From Glaesserella australis (GTDB taxonomy: Bacteria; Pseudomonadota; Gammaproteobacteria; Enterobacterales; Pasteurellaceae): 64,000 bases of DNA. Below, in pieces: positions 19,240-27,312 of the stretch. The position numbers were made by a program, and so were the translations under genes. The notes under the pieces are model-generated. The model was not told the origin of the DNA. It searched no databases and was given only the letters and a program-made list of their open reading frames with translations. The stretch spans positions 126,040-190,039 of the forward strand of contig NZ_PTPX01000007.1 in assembly GCF_003260095.1 (NCBI RefSeq). Direction: 5' to 3'. Positions within the stretch are counted from its first letter, which is position 1; every line of letters starts with the position of its first letter.

Positions 19240-21147
19240 TTAAATATCTAAATCTGCTTCATCACCACGGGCTTGAAGCCACTGCTTACGATCTTCAGAG
19301 CGTTTCTTCGCCAGTAACATATCCATAAGCTCAAAGGTTGATAAAGTTTCTTCTTCACTTTGCTCTTCAAGCACTAACTGAACTAAGCGACGGGTACTCG
19401 GATTCATCGTCGTTTCACGCAGTTGTTCTGGATTCATTTCACCCAAGCCTTTAAAGCGCTGTACATTAGGTGTTCCTTTCTTCTTCGCAAGGCGTGCTAG
19501 AATGCTCTCTTTTTCAGCTTCATCTAACGCATAGTGAACTTCATCTTTACCAATATCAATACGATAAAGCGGTGGCATTGCCACATAAACGTGTCCATTT
19601 TTGACAAGCGTTGGGAAGTGGCGGAGAAATAATGCACAGAGCAACGTCGCAATATGTAAGCCATCTGAATCCGCATCCGCTAAGATACAGACTTTGCCAT
19701 AGCGTAGCTGGCTCAGATCTTCATTATCAGGATCGATCCCAAGGGCTACCGCGATATCATGCACTTCGGTCGATGCTAAAACTTGATCAGGCGACACTTC
19801 CCAAGTATTTAAGATTTTCCCCCGCAATGGCAAAATTGCTTGAAACTCTTTATCACGCGCTTTTTTCGCCGAACCACCCGCAGAGTCCCCTTCCACTAAG
19901 AACAACTCGGTTCGCTTAATATCTTGAGAATTACAATCCGCTAATTTCCCTGGGAGCGCAGGCCCACTGACTAATTTTTTACGAACAACCTTTTTCTCTG
20001 CTTTCAAACGATTTTCAGCGGAACTAATCGCCATGCTTGCCAGCTGTTCTGCCACTTGCACATTTTGATTTAGCCATAAGCTGAATGCATCTTTAATACT
20101 ATTTTCAACGTAACTCGCCGCTTGTCGTGAAGATAAACGCTCTTTGGTTTGCCCTGCAAACTGTGGCTCTTGCATTTTCAGAGAAAGTACATAGCAACAA
20201 CGTCCCCACACATCATCAGCGGTTAATTTCACCCCTTTTGGTAACAAGTTACGAAAATCACAAAATTCCGCCATCGCCTTGAATAGGCCTTGACGCAAGC
20301 CATTGACGTGCGTTCCGCCAAGTGCAGTTGGAATCAAGTTGACATAGCTCTCATTAACTTGTTCCCCCCCTTCAGTGAGCCAGCTTAACGCCCAGCTTAC
20401 AGCTTCTGTATCACCCTTTACATCTCCTACAAATAATGGATTTGGTAGATACTCATAGGCTTTTAACGCATCACTTAAATAATCACGCAAACCATCTTCG
20501 TAGTACCACGTTTCCTGCGTGTTATTGATATGGTCGGTAAAGTTGATGGTCAGTTTCGGACAAAGTACTGCTTTGGCTCTTAACAAATGACGTAAGCGAC
20601 TGACTGAAAATTTCGGTGAATCAAAATATTTCGGATTTGGATAGAAACGAACGGTTGTTCCTGTTTGACGTTTTGGGCAAGTGCCAATCACTTTCAGATC
20701 TTCGACTTTTACACCATTAGCAAAAGCAATGGTATAAATCTCGCCATTACGCTTAATGGTAATTTCAACCCGCTCTGAAAGAGCATTCACAACCGAGATC
20801 CCCACGCCGTGCAGACCACCTGAAAAGGTATAGTTTTTATTAGAAAACTTACCGCCTGCGTGTAATTTGGTTAAAATCAACTCAACGCCTGAGATTTTTT
20901 CTGTCGAGTGAATATCAACTGGCATACCACGCCCATTATCGACCACTTCGAGAGAATTATCATTGTGTAAAATCACATCAATTTGATTAGCAAAACCTGA
21001 TAACGCTTCATCAACACTATTATCAATAACTTCCTGCCCTAAATGATTCGGACGAGTGGTATCGGTGTACATACCCGGGCGAAGTTGTACAGGTTCAAGA
21101 TCTTTAAGAACGGTAATTTCATCAGCACCGTAGCGTTTTTCAGACAT
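19240..21147 (-). CDS. parE: DNA topoisomerase IV subunit B
   Basis: 635 residues, the normal ParE length and much shorter than GyrB. ATPase motifs: EVIDNSVDEAL, DNGRGMPVDIHSTEK and GGLHGVGISVVNALS. The TOPRIM region has FLVEGDSAGGSAKKARD and ADADSDGLHIATLL. It provides ATP hydrolysis and DNA binding for decatenating daughter chromosomes together with ParC. parC is not adjacent on either side, unlike H. influenzae where the two genes are neighbours. Confidence 0.96.
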   Translation of the reverse strand: MSEKRYGADEITVLKDLEPVQLRPGMYTDTTRPNHLGQEVIDNSVDEALSGFANQIDVILHNDNSLEVVDNGRGMPVDIHSTEKISGVELILTKLHAGGKFSNKNYTFSGGLHGVGISVVNALSERVEITIKRNGEIYTIAFANGVKVEDLKVIGTCPKRQTGTTVRFYPNPKYFDSPKFSVSRLRHLLRAKAVLCPKLTINFTDHINNTQETWYYEDGLRDYLSDALKAYEYLPNPLFVGDVKGDTEAVSWALSWLTEGGEQVNESYVNLIPTALGGTHVNGLRQGLFKAMAEFCDFRNLLPKGVKLTADDVWGRCCYVLSLKMQEPQFAGQTKERLSSRQAASYVENSIKDAFSLWLNQNVQVAEQLASMAISSAENRLKAEKKVVRKKLVSGPALPGKLADCNSQDIKRTELFLVEGDSAGGSAKKARDKEFQAILPLRGKILNTWEVSPDQVLASTEVHDIAVALGIDPDNEDLSQLRYGKVCILADADSDGLHIATLLCALFLRHFPTLVKNGHVYVAMPPLYRIDIGKDEVHYALDEAEKESILARLAKKKGTPNVQRFKGLGEMNPEQLRETTMNPSTRRLVQLVLEEQSEEETLSTFELMDMLLAKKRSEDRKQWLQARGDEADLDI

Positions 21148-21229
21148 AATAGGCTCTATGATTGATTTGATGTAAATAAAAACAGGGGCAAATTTTAGCG
21201 AATTTCGACTAATGGCTCAATAGAAAACC

Positions 21230-21287
21230 ACAAGCGGTCTGTTTTCGCTAATTTTTTGCAAATTTTTCAGAAAAACTTACCGCTTGT
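21230..21287 (-). terminator. Inverted uptake-signal pair after the LysR gene
   Basis: ACAAGCGGT (21230-21238) and ACCGCTTGT (21279-21287) flank the Apl-type A/T-rich extension (TTTTTTGCAAATTTTTCAG). It sits 3' of the LysR gene and upstream of parE, and marks the left edge of the LysR/oxidoreductase/SnoaL cassette. Confidence 0.75.
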
Positions 21288-21299
21288 CGTTTCATTTCC

Positions 21300-22178
21300 T
21301 TACTGTTTGAACACCCTTTTCAATACATTCAATACGGCGGCATTTTTGGCAGATTGTGCAGCGTTTGCGACTACGGCGGAGATGCGTTTAGTCGGTAATT
21401 TGGCTTGGGATAGAACTCTCTGCAAGCGGTGATTTTTTTCAAAAACTTGCAATTCGCCTTCTAAAATAAAGGTCAGCCCCATTCCTTCCGTTGCCAGATA
21501 ATAAGCAATTGCCGACATATTCGGACATTCGGTGCGTTTTTCAGGCAAAATTTTCGGCAAGTTTAAAGTTTCAAAGGCGTTGAGCAACACAAAATCGCTG
21601 TGATTTAACCAATGTGCCGTGAGCAAATCTGTCGGTTGAGTTATGGGATTTTCCGCCAAATATTCCATTGCTCCAGCAATACATAGCGACCAATCCGCCA
21701 AGCGATAAACCACATTATCCATTGAATCGCTGATTTCGCCTGCTCGCAACGCAATGTCTGCCGTGCCTTGTTGCAGCTGTGCCAGCGAATCTTCGGCGAG
21801 CAACACCAGCCTAATATCAGGGAAATCCTGCTCAACAACACGCATTAATTCCCGAATTTCACGGCAACGCACAAATCCCGTAGGCAAGGACAACCGCACG
21901 GTTCCGCTCGGTTTGGCTTTAAGTGCGGTCATTTTTTCCTGCGTTTCTTGCATAATTGCTGCCAACTTTTCCGTCTGTTGCCACAAAATCCGCCCTGCCT
22001 CGGTGAGTTCCAAACGGCGAGTGTTGCGGTTCAGCAGTTTCAAGCCGTAATCGCTTTCCAAATTTTGCAAATGCTGGCTTACCGCACTAGCGGTCATTCC
22101 CAAGCTTTGTGCCGTTTTGCTCATACTTCCTTTTTTGATGACTTCATTGAAGATCAATAATCGTTTTGCGCTTTCCAT
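21300..22178 (-). CDS. LysR family transcriptional regulator
   Basis: 292 residues from the ATG at 22178, which puts the helix-turn-helix in its usual place (ESAKRLLIFNEVIKKGSMSK through SAVSQHLQNLE, residues about 1-60). A 19-residue longer form is also open. The C-terminal effector domain follows (PSGTVRLSLPTGF, RLVLLAEDSL). It is divergent from the oxidoreductase gene at 22298, the usual arrangement for a LysR regulator and its target, so control of that gene is inferred. The gene contains a Haemophilus-type uptake signal at 21921. Confidence 0.9.
   Translation of the reverse strand: MESAKRLLIFNEVIKKGSMSKTAQSLGMTASAVSQHLQNLESDYGLKLLNRNTRRLELTEAGRILWQQTEKLAAIMQETQEKMTALKAKPSGTVRLSLPTGFVRCREIRELMRVVEQDFPDIRLVLLAEDSLAQLQQGTADIALRAGEISDSMDNVVYRLADWSLCIAGAMEYLAENPITQPTDLLTAHWLNHSDFVLLNAFETLNLPKILPEKRTECPNMSAIAYYLATEGMGLTFILEGELQVFEKNHRLQRVLSQAKLPTKRISAVVANAAQSAKNAAVLNVLKRVFKQ
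21921..21929 (+). repeat. Haemophilus-type uptake signal, in LysR gene
   Basis: Exact AAGTGCGGT followed by CATTTTTT, which fits the extended H. influenzae-type consensus. This is the wrong dialect for the rest of the window. Confidence 0.75.
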
Positions 22179-22297
22179 TTTCAAGTTTAACTTAAAAGAG
22201 TTTTCATTATTTAGCGTATTATCAAGTAAATTCACTTCAATTACAATGCACCCATCTTAACTACTTCAGTACAACTTAACTTAACAAGGAGCTTATT

Positions 22298-22870
22298 ATG
22301 GCAACCATTTCAATTTTTGGTAAAGGCAATATGGGTAAAGTATTGGCAGAGCGTTTTAGCCAAGCAGGAAATCAGGTTTCATTTGTGGAACGTGATGAAC
22401 AAGCAACCTTGGGTGAGATCGTGATTTTTGCCGTGCCGTATGCGTCAGTAGATGACATTATTACAAAATACAGCACGCAACTTGCCGATAAAATCGTGAT
22501 TGACATCACCAACCCAGTAGATTTCAGCACAATGGATAGCTTACTTGTGCCAGCGGACAGTTCAGCGGCGGCAATTATTGCGCAGAAATTGCCAAAATCA
22601 GCGATTATCAAAGCATTTAACACCAATTTCGCAGCAAATATCGGCTTAAGCAAAGTGGCAGATAAAGCCGACACAACTGTGTTGCTGGCAGGTGATTGCG
22701 AACAAGCGAAAGCAAAAGTGGCGGATGCACTAAAAGGCAGCGAGTTAATCGTGAAAGACGCAGGTTCACTCAAACGTGCCAGAGAGTTAGAAGCGTTTGG
22801 TTTCTTACAAATCACCCTTGCCGTGCGTGAACAAATCGGCTGGACAGGTGGCTTTGCACTGTTTGAATAA
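22298..22870 (+). CDS. NAD(P)-binding oxidoreductase, F420:NADP reductase-like
   Basis: 190 residues with an N-terminal Rossmann nucleotide site (ISIFGKGNMGKVL, glycines 8, 10 and 13) and the segments EIVIFAVPYASV and VIDITNPVDF. It resembles the NADPH-dependent F420 reductase-like family, which in bacteria without F420 probably uses other substrates. The true reaction is unknown. AAGGAGCTTATT gives a strong ribosome site. It is followed after 44 bases by the SnoaL-like gene and probably forms an operon with it under the divergent LysR regulator. Confidence 0.8.
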   Translation: MATISIFGKGNMGKVLAERFSQAGNQVSFVERDEQATLGEIVIFAVPYASVDDIITKYSTQLADKIVIDITNPVDFSTMDSLLVPADSSAAAIIAQKLPKSAIIKAFNTNFAANIGLSKVADKADTTVLLAGDCEQAKAKVADALKGSELIVKDAGSLKRARELEAFGFLQITLAVREQIGWTGGFALFE

Positions 22871-22914
22871 ACTCACACAACTTATGTTTAACCCACTTTC
22901 AAGAAGGACTAAAA

Positions 22915-23397
22915 ATGAATAAACTTTTAACCGCACTTTTTGCAACCACAATCCTTGTTGCCCCTATTGCACAAGCACAAACGCAACCGACTACGCCTGT
23001 TGTGATTAAGGCTGAAAAGCAAGATGAAACCGCCATTCGTCAATTGATCAACGATTATGCGGCAGCGTTGAAATCGGCAAATCCGCAAAATGTGTTGGAA
23101 TTGTATCGCAACGATGGTGTATTAATGCCGTCCAACGCCCCAACCGCACAAGGCTCGGCAGCGATTACCGCAACTTATCAGCACATTTTCAGTGCGGTCG
23201 GCTTGAATTTGCAATTTGACATCAAAGAAATTACGGTCAATGACAACGTAGCAATTGTCCGCTCAATCTCAAACGGCACAGCCACTGTCAAAGCCAACAA
23301 CACTCAAGTACCCGAATTAAACCGTGAACTGTTCGTTTTGGAAAAAGTGGAAGGCAAGTGGAAAATTGCCCGTTATATGTTTAACAAAACCGAATAG
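22915..23397 (+). CDS. Secreted SnoaL-like/DUF4440-type protein
   Basis: 160 residues. A Sec signal peptide is clear (MNKLLTALFATTILVAPIAQA, cleavage likely after residue 21), so the mature protein is periplasmic. The rest matches the NTF2-like/SnoaL fold: ETAIRQLINDYAAALKSANPQNVLELYRNDGVLMPSNAP, then KVEGKWKIARYMFN. No catalytic role is assignable. A Haemophilus-type uptake signal overlaps its signal-peptide codons. Confidence 0.8.
   Translation: MNKLLTALFATTILVAPIAQAQTQPTTPVVIKAEKQDETAIRQLINDYAAALKSANPQNVLELYRNDGVLMPSNAPTAQGSAAITATYQHIFSAVGLNLQFDIKEITVNDNVAIVRSISNGTATVKANNTQVPELNRELFVLEKVEGKWKIARYMFNKTE
22930..22938 (-). repeat. Haemophilus-type uptake signal, in SnoaL-like gene
   Basis: Exact ACCGCACTT on the plus strand (AAGTGCGGT inverted, followed by TAAAAGTTT). 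It encodes T-A-L within the signal peptide. A one-mismatch copy lies at 23190-23198. Confidence 0.75.
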
Positions 23398-23441
23398 TGA
23401 TTTAGCCCCCTGATGGCGCAAGCTCCCTAACTTGTGCCAAA

Positions 23442-23499
23442 ACAAGCGGTCGGTTTCCCACGAAAATTTGCAAATTTTTCAGGAAAACTGACCGCTTGT
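23442..23499. terminator. Inverted uptake-signal pair between SnoaL-like gene and cueR
   Basis: ACAAGCGGT (23442-23450) and ACCGCTTGT (23491-23499) flank CGAAAATTTGCAAATTTTTC. It lies between convergent genes, and the last base is part of the cueR stop codon. It marks the right edge of the cassette. Confidence 0.78.
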
Positions 23500-23885
23500 T
23501 AGCATTTTAACCCTTGTAAAATCGAACATTCAGGTTTGTCATTACCGCAACAGCTGTGATGCCAACTTTGTAATAACACCAACATTGCTTGTAAATCGGC
23601 AATTTTTGTTTGTAACTCGATGATATGTTGCTCAGTTAGCTTTTTCACTTCTCGACTGGCTCGATTTGGATCGTCATTTAACTTTAATAATTCAGCGATT
23701 TGAGCCAAGGAGAACCCGACTTTTCGTGCGTTACTGATGAAATGTAAACGCTCGATATCCTTTGTGGAATAAAGACGATAGCCCGATTCACTACGCTGTG
23801 CATGGGGAAGCAATCCTGCTTTTTCATAATCTCGGATTTGTTTGGCGGTTAGACCTGATAATTTTGCTGCTTGGCTGATATTCAT
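23499..23885 (-). CDS. cueR: Copper-responsive MerR regulator CueR
   Basis: 128 residues. An N-terminal MerR helix-turn-helix (MNISQAAKLSGLTAKQIRDYEKAGLL, SGYRLY) is followed by a long dimerisation helix. The metal loop has C112 and C120, with an extra C113, and serine at 77. These are the same positions as in E. coli CueR, and Ser77 marks sensors of monovalent copper, silver or gold rather than zinc. It is divergent from the copZ-like and copA genes and probably untwists the promoter between them. Confidence 0.93.
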   Translation of the reverse strand: MNISQAAKLSGLTAKQIRDYEKAGLLPHAQRSESGYRLYSTKDIERLHFISNARKVGFSLAQIAELLKLNDDPNRASREVKKLTEQHIIELQTKIADLQAMLVLLQSWHHSCCGNDKPECSILQGLKC

Positions 23886-23890
23886 ATGAC

Positions 23891-23921
23891 TTGACCTTAA
23901 CCTAGGGTAAAGGTTTATTAT
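23891..23921 (+). promoter_or_regulatory. CueR-controlled promoter/operator of copZ-copA
   Basis: -35 TTGACC (23891-23896) and -10 TATTAT (23916-23921) are separated by 19 bases, the overlong spacing typical of MerR-family promoters. The spacer holds a near-perfect dyad: ACCTTAACC and GGTAAAGGT around TAG. Confidence 0.88.
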
Positions 23922-23955
23922 GTCTCTAAATCAGAAAACATCAAAGGAGAATCTT

Positions 23956-24159
23956 ATGTCAACCATTACACTTCAACTTAGAGGATTGCATTGTGGACAT
24001 TGTGTAAAAAGTGTCGAAAATGGCTTAAAAGCGTTGCCGACAGTCACTCATGTTCAAGTGGATTTGAACTCGCAAACAGCCATTGTGGAAAGTGAAGAGT
24101 CGCTTCAAACCTTGGTAGAGACCATTTATGACCTTGGGTTTGAAGCCAAAGGAGCATAA
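23956..24159 (+). CDS. copZ: Copper chaperone, CopZ-like heavy-metal-associated domain protein
   Basis: 67 residues from the ATG at 23956, preceded by AAAGGAGA; a 12-codon upstream extension overlaps the promoter and is unlikely. It is a single HMA domain with the copper-binding pair C13 and C16 in GLHCGHC. It should shuttle Cu(I) to the ATPase downstream. The gap to copA is only 3 bases, and the copA ribosome site (AAAGGAGC) lies in its last codons. Confidence 0.9.
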   Translation: MSTITLQLRGLHCGHCVKSVENGLKALPTVTHVQVDLNSQTAIVESEESLQTLVETIYDLGFEAKGA

Positions 24160-24162
24160 TCT

Positions 24163-26316
24163 ATGGCTTTAGAGCAACAATTTCTCTTAAATGGTTTGCA
24201 TTGTGCAGCTTGTGTTCGGCGAGTAGAAACGGTAGTCGGGCGATTAGCTGATGTGCAATATGTGTCGGTGAATTTGGCGGATCAAACGGCTTTTGTGCAA
24301 GGTAACGTGCCAGCTGATGCGGTGATACAAGCTGTGACCAAAATCGGTTTTGGTGCAGAATTGCTTGAAAGTGAGCAAATTCGCCGTGAAAAACAGCAAG
24401 CACAAACTAAAGCCACCTTAAGTGAAAAACGCTGTCAGTTTGCCTTGGCGTTAATTGTTGGCTCATTGTTAATGGCTTATGGTATGTGGTTTGGTATGTC
24501 GCCGACGGAAGAGAACCGCCCAATTTGGCTAGTTTGGGCGGCTATCACTGCTAGCACAATGTATTTCAGTGGTAAACATTTCTTCACAGGTGCTTGGACT
24601 AGCCTAAAGCACCGAGCAGCAACCATGGATACGCTTATTGCCATCAGTACAGGCGTGGCGTTTCTTTATTCGCTGTATTTGACGCTGTTTCCACAATCTC
24701 ACGCTCATCTTTATTATGAAGCTAGCGTGATGATTATCGGCTTTCTGAATTTAGGAAAATACCTTGAGTTGAAAGCCAAACAGCGTTCGTCGTTAGCGTT
24801 AGAGAAATTGCTCGATCTTGCGCCACAACAAGCGGTCATTTTTGACGGAGAAATTGCAAAAACCATTTCAACTAAAGGTATTAAGCCACAAATGCGGATT
24901 CAAGCTTTAACAGGCGATCGCTTTGCGGTGGACGGCGTGTTGCAAAGTGGGGCGCTTTGGGTTGATGAGTCTATGCTCACGGGCGAAGCCTTGCCTGTGG
25001 AGAAGAAAGTCGGCGATAAAGTACGGGCAGGCACGATTGTGCAAGACGGAGCGGGAATCTACCTTGCTGAACAAGTTGGCTCACAAACGGCACTGGCTCG
25101 CATTATTACCGCTGTTCGCCACGCACAATCCTCTAAGCCCCCTTTGGCTAAATGGGTGGATAAAGTCGCTTCTATTTTTGTGCCGATTGTGGTGAGTATT
25201 GCGTTTGTCAGTAGCCTGATTTGGCTTGCCTTAGGCAAAGATTTTGCCTTTGCCCTTTCCATTTTTACCACTGTATTGATCATTGCCTGCCCCTGTGCCT
25301 TAGGGTTGGCAATCCCCCTTTCAACTATTGCGGGGGTCGCTCGCTCCGCTGAATTTGGCGTGTTGGTACGAAATATTGAAGCGTTACAAGCCAGCAGTGA
25401 AATTGACACCTTGGTTTTCGATAAAACAGGGACGCTCACCACAGGTGAAATGCAAGTCACTCATATTGAAACCTTCGGTCACAGTGATAAAGATGAAATT
25501 TTACGTTTAGCCAAAAGCCTTGAACAGCACGCTTCTCACCCTATTGCCAAAGCCATTACAAAATATCGTGACGATCTGACCGCTTGTTCCGTCACTGATG
25601 TAAAAATTGTGAAAGGATTAGGCATATCCGCTCGGGTAGGTGATGATGAAGTAAAAGTAGGAAATCGTGCATTTGCAGCCCATTCACAGCTAACGTTTAC
25701 AGGGAAAAGCCTTGGTACCGAAGTTTTTGTTGCGGTAAATAATCAAACCCTTGGTGTTATTTACCTGCAAGACCAACTTCGCCCTGAAAGCAAGGAAATC
25801 ATCAAACAGTTTCAAGCGCAAGGTTATCAATGTGTAATGCTAACAGGTGATCGCCAAGATACTGCGCAACATTATGCGAAAGAATTGGGGTTAGATGATG
25901 TTATCGCCGAAGTGCTGCCTGAACAAAAAGCCGAACAGATTGCAATATTACAGCGACAAGGTAAAAAGGTAGCAATGATTGGCGATGGTATTAATGATTC
26001 CCCTGCATTAGCTCAAGCCAATGTTGGTATTGCGATGCATAACGGCAGTGAAATTGCGGTAGAAACGGCGGATCTTTCGCTAATGCAATCGGGCTTGCAA
26101 CCTCTCGCTGAAATTTTGCCGTTCTCAAAACGAGTGGTGCAAAATATGAAACAGAGTTTATTCGGAGCATTTATTTACAACCTGATTGCGATTCCTATCG
26201 CTTGTGGCGTGCTTTATTCTGTCACGGGTTGGCTACTTAATCCGATGATTGCAGCGATTGCCATGGCGTTATCGTCTATTACGGTGGTGTTAAATAGTCA
26301 ACGGTTACTGAAATAG
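24163..26316 (+). CDS. copA: Copper-exporting P1B-type ATPase CopA
   Basis: 717 residues. One N-terminal HMA domain (GLHCAAC, C14/C17) is followed by membrane helices, the actuator motif LTGE (TGE at 273-275), the copper-gating CPC (376-378), the phosphorylation site DKTGT (420-424) and the hinge GDGINDSPAL. It pumps Cu(I) from the cytoplasm to the periplasm. E. coli CopA has two HMA domains; here the second-domain role may be filled by the separate CopZ-like protein. Regulation by the adjacent cueR is likely. Confidence 0.96.
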   Translation: MALEQQFLLNGLHCAACVRRVETVVGRLADVQYVSVNLADQTAFVQGNVPADAVIQAVTKIGFGAELLESEQIRREKQQAQTKATLSEKRCQFALALIVGSLLMAYGMWFGMSPTEENRPIWLVWAAITASTMYFSGKHFFTGAWTSLKHRAATMDTLIAISTGVAFLYSLYLTLFPQSHAHLYYEASVMIIGFLNLGKYLELKAKQRSSLALEKLLDLAPQQAVIFDGEIAKTISTKGIKPQMRIQALTGDRFAVDGVLQSGALWVDESMLTGEALPVEKKVGDKVRAGTIVQDGAGIYLAEQVGSQTALARIITAVRHAQSSKPPLAKWVDKVASIFVPIVVSIAFVSSLIWLALGKDFAFALSIFTTVLIIACPCALGLAIPLSTIAGVARSAEFGVLVRNIEALQASSEIDTLVFDKTGTLTTGEMQVTHIETFGHSDKDEILRLAKSLEQHASHPIAKAITKYRDDLTACSVTDVKIVKGLGISARVGDDEVKVGNRAFAAHSQLTFTGKSLGTEVFVAVNNQTLGVIYLQDQLRPESKEIIKQFQAQGYQCVMLTGDRQDTAQHYAKELGLDDVIAEVLPEQKAEQIAILQRQGKKVAMIGDGINDSPALAQANVGIAMHNGSEIAVETADLSLMQSGLQPLAEILPFSKRVVQNMKQSLFGAFIYNLIAIPIACGVLYSVTGWLLNPMIAAIAMALSSITVVLNSQRLLK
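24828..24836 (+). repeat. Uptake signal sequence (Apl type), in copA
   Basis: Exact copy. Reads Q-A-V in frame. Confidence 0.85.
25579..25587 (-). repeat. Uptake signal sequence (Apl type), in copA
   Basis: Exact copy. Reads T-A-C in frame. Confidence 0.85.
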
Positions 26317-26320
26317 CAAA

Positions 26321-26350
26321 AGGGCTTAAAATTCTTCAATTTTAAGCCCT
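26321..26350. terminator. Bidirectional terminator between copA and lpxC
   Basis: AGGGCTTAAAAT pairs perfectly with ATTTTAAGCCCT over a 6-base loop, between the convergent copA and lpxC. TTTT follows on the minus strand. Confidence 0.88.
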
Positions 26351-26368
26351 AATTCTTCATAGTATCTG

Positions 26369-27289
26369 TTAAATTAATACTTGTTCTGCAACTTGATATC
26401 CTTGCGGCACTTCTGCTTTGTCTTCGAAAGTGACAAATTCCCAAGCATGTTGGTTTGCTAAGACTGCACGCAATAATTTATTATTTAAACCGTGACCTGA
26501 TTTATAGGCTTTAAAGTCACCTAAAATATTGTAGCCACACATAAATAAATCACCAACAGCATCTAACATTTTATGGCGAACAAGTTCATCTTTAAAACGT
26601 AAACCTTCTTCATTTAAGATACGGTATTCATCTAATACAATCGCATTATCAAGGCTACCACCTAACGCTAATCCAATAGATTGAAGGTACTCTACATCTT
26701 TCATAAAGGTAAATGTTCTTGCACGGCTTAATTGTTGAATAAAATGCTGTGCAGAAAATTCCATTTTATAATTACGCACTTCTTTGGTGATCATTGGATG
26801 CGTAAAATCAATGGTAAAATCTAATTTTAAGCCGTGATTATAAGGCTTAAATTCTGCCCATTTGTCACCTTCTTCTACTCGTACCGTATCTTTAATACGA
26901 ATGAATTTTTTAGGTGCATTTTGTTCCTCGATGCCCGCATCTAATAATAAATAGATAAATGGACTTGAACTACCATCCATGATTGGAATTTCTGGCGCAT
27001 CAACTTCAACAATAAGATTGTCTAAACCTAATGCTGCCATTGCCGCATTAAGATGCTCAACGGTTGAAATACGTACACCATCATCATTAATCATACAAGT
27101 ACAAAGCGTCGTATCACGGATAGAATCTGCACTTGCAGGAAAGTAAACGACAGGATCAAGATCTGTTCTTGCATAAATGATCCCTGTATTTGCAGGCGCA
27201 GGGCGTAAAGTTAACGTCACTTTCTTGCCGCTGTGCAAGCCAATGCCTGTTACTTTTGCTGCTTGTTTAAGGGTTCTTTGTTTAATCAT
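26369..27289 (-). CDS. lpxC: UDP-3-O-acyl-N-acetylglucosamine deacetylase
   Basis: 306 residues. Zinc ligands H79 ([13 protein letters not shown]), H239 and D243 ([12 protein letters not shown]), the general base E78 and H266 (KSGHGLNN) are all visible. It catalyses the committed step of lipid A synthesis. It is the last gene of the dcw cluster, 23 bases after ftsZ, the same as in E. coli, and ends at a strong hairpin. Confidence 0.97.
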   Translation of the reverse strand: MIKQRTLKQAAKVTGIGLHSGKKVTLTLRPAPANTGIIYARTDLDPVVYFPASADSIRDTTLCTCMINDDGVRISTVEHLNAAMAALGLDNLIVEVDAPEIPIMDGSSSPFIYLLLDAGIEEQNAPKKFIRIKDTVRVEEGDKWAEFKPYNHGLKLDFTIDFTHPMITKEVRNYKMEFSAQHFIQQLSRARTFTFMKDVEYLQSIGLALGGSLDNAIVLDEYRILNEEGLRFKDELVRHKMLDAVGDLFMCGYNILGDFKAYKSGHGLNNKLLRAVLANQHAWEFVTFEDKAEVPQGYQVAEQVLI

Positions 27290-27312
27290 ATCGTTTCCTT
27301 ATTTCCCAATAA

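Noticed and set aside
22372-22815. Minus-strand ORF of 147 codons opposite the oxidoreductase gene
   Set aside because: The plus strand encodes a recognisable Rossmann protein. The antisense product is a low-complexity Ala/Ser/Leu string typical of shadow frames.
23190-23198. CAGTGCGGT as a third Haemophilus-type uptake signal
   Set aside because: One mismatch at the first core base. I mention it with the cassette but do not count it as a signal.
23920-24159. CopZ produced by programmed frameshift within copA, as in E. coli
   Set aside because: A separate copZ-like gene with its own ribosome site and stop precedes copA, so no frameshift is needed.
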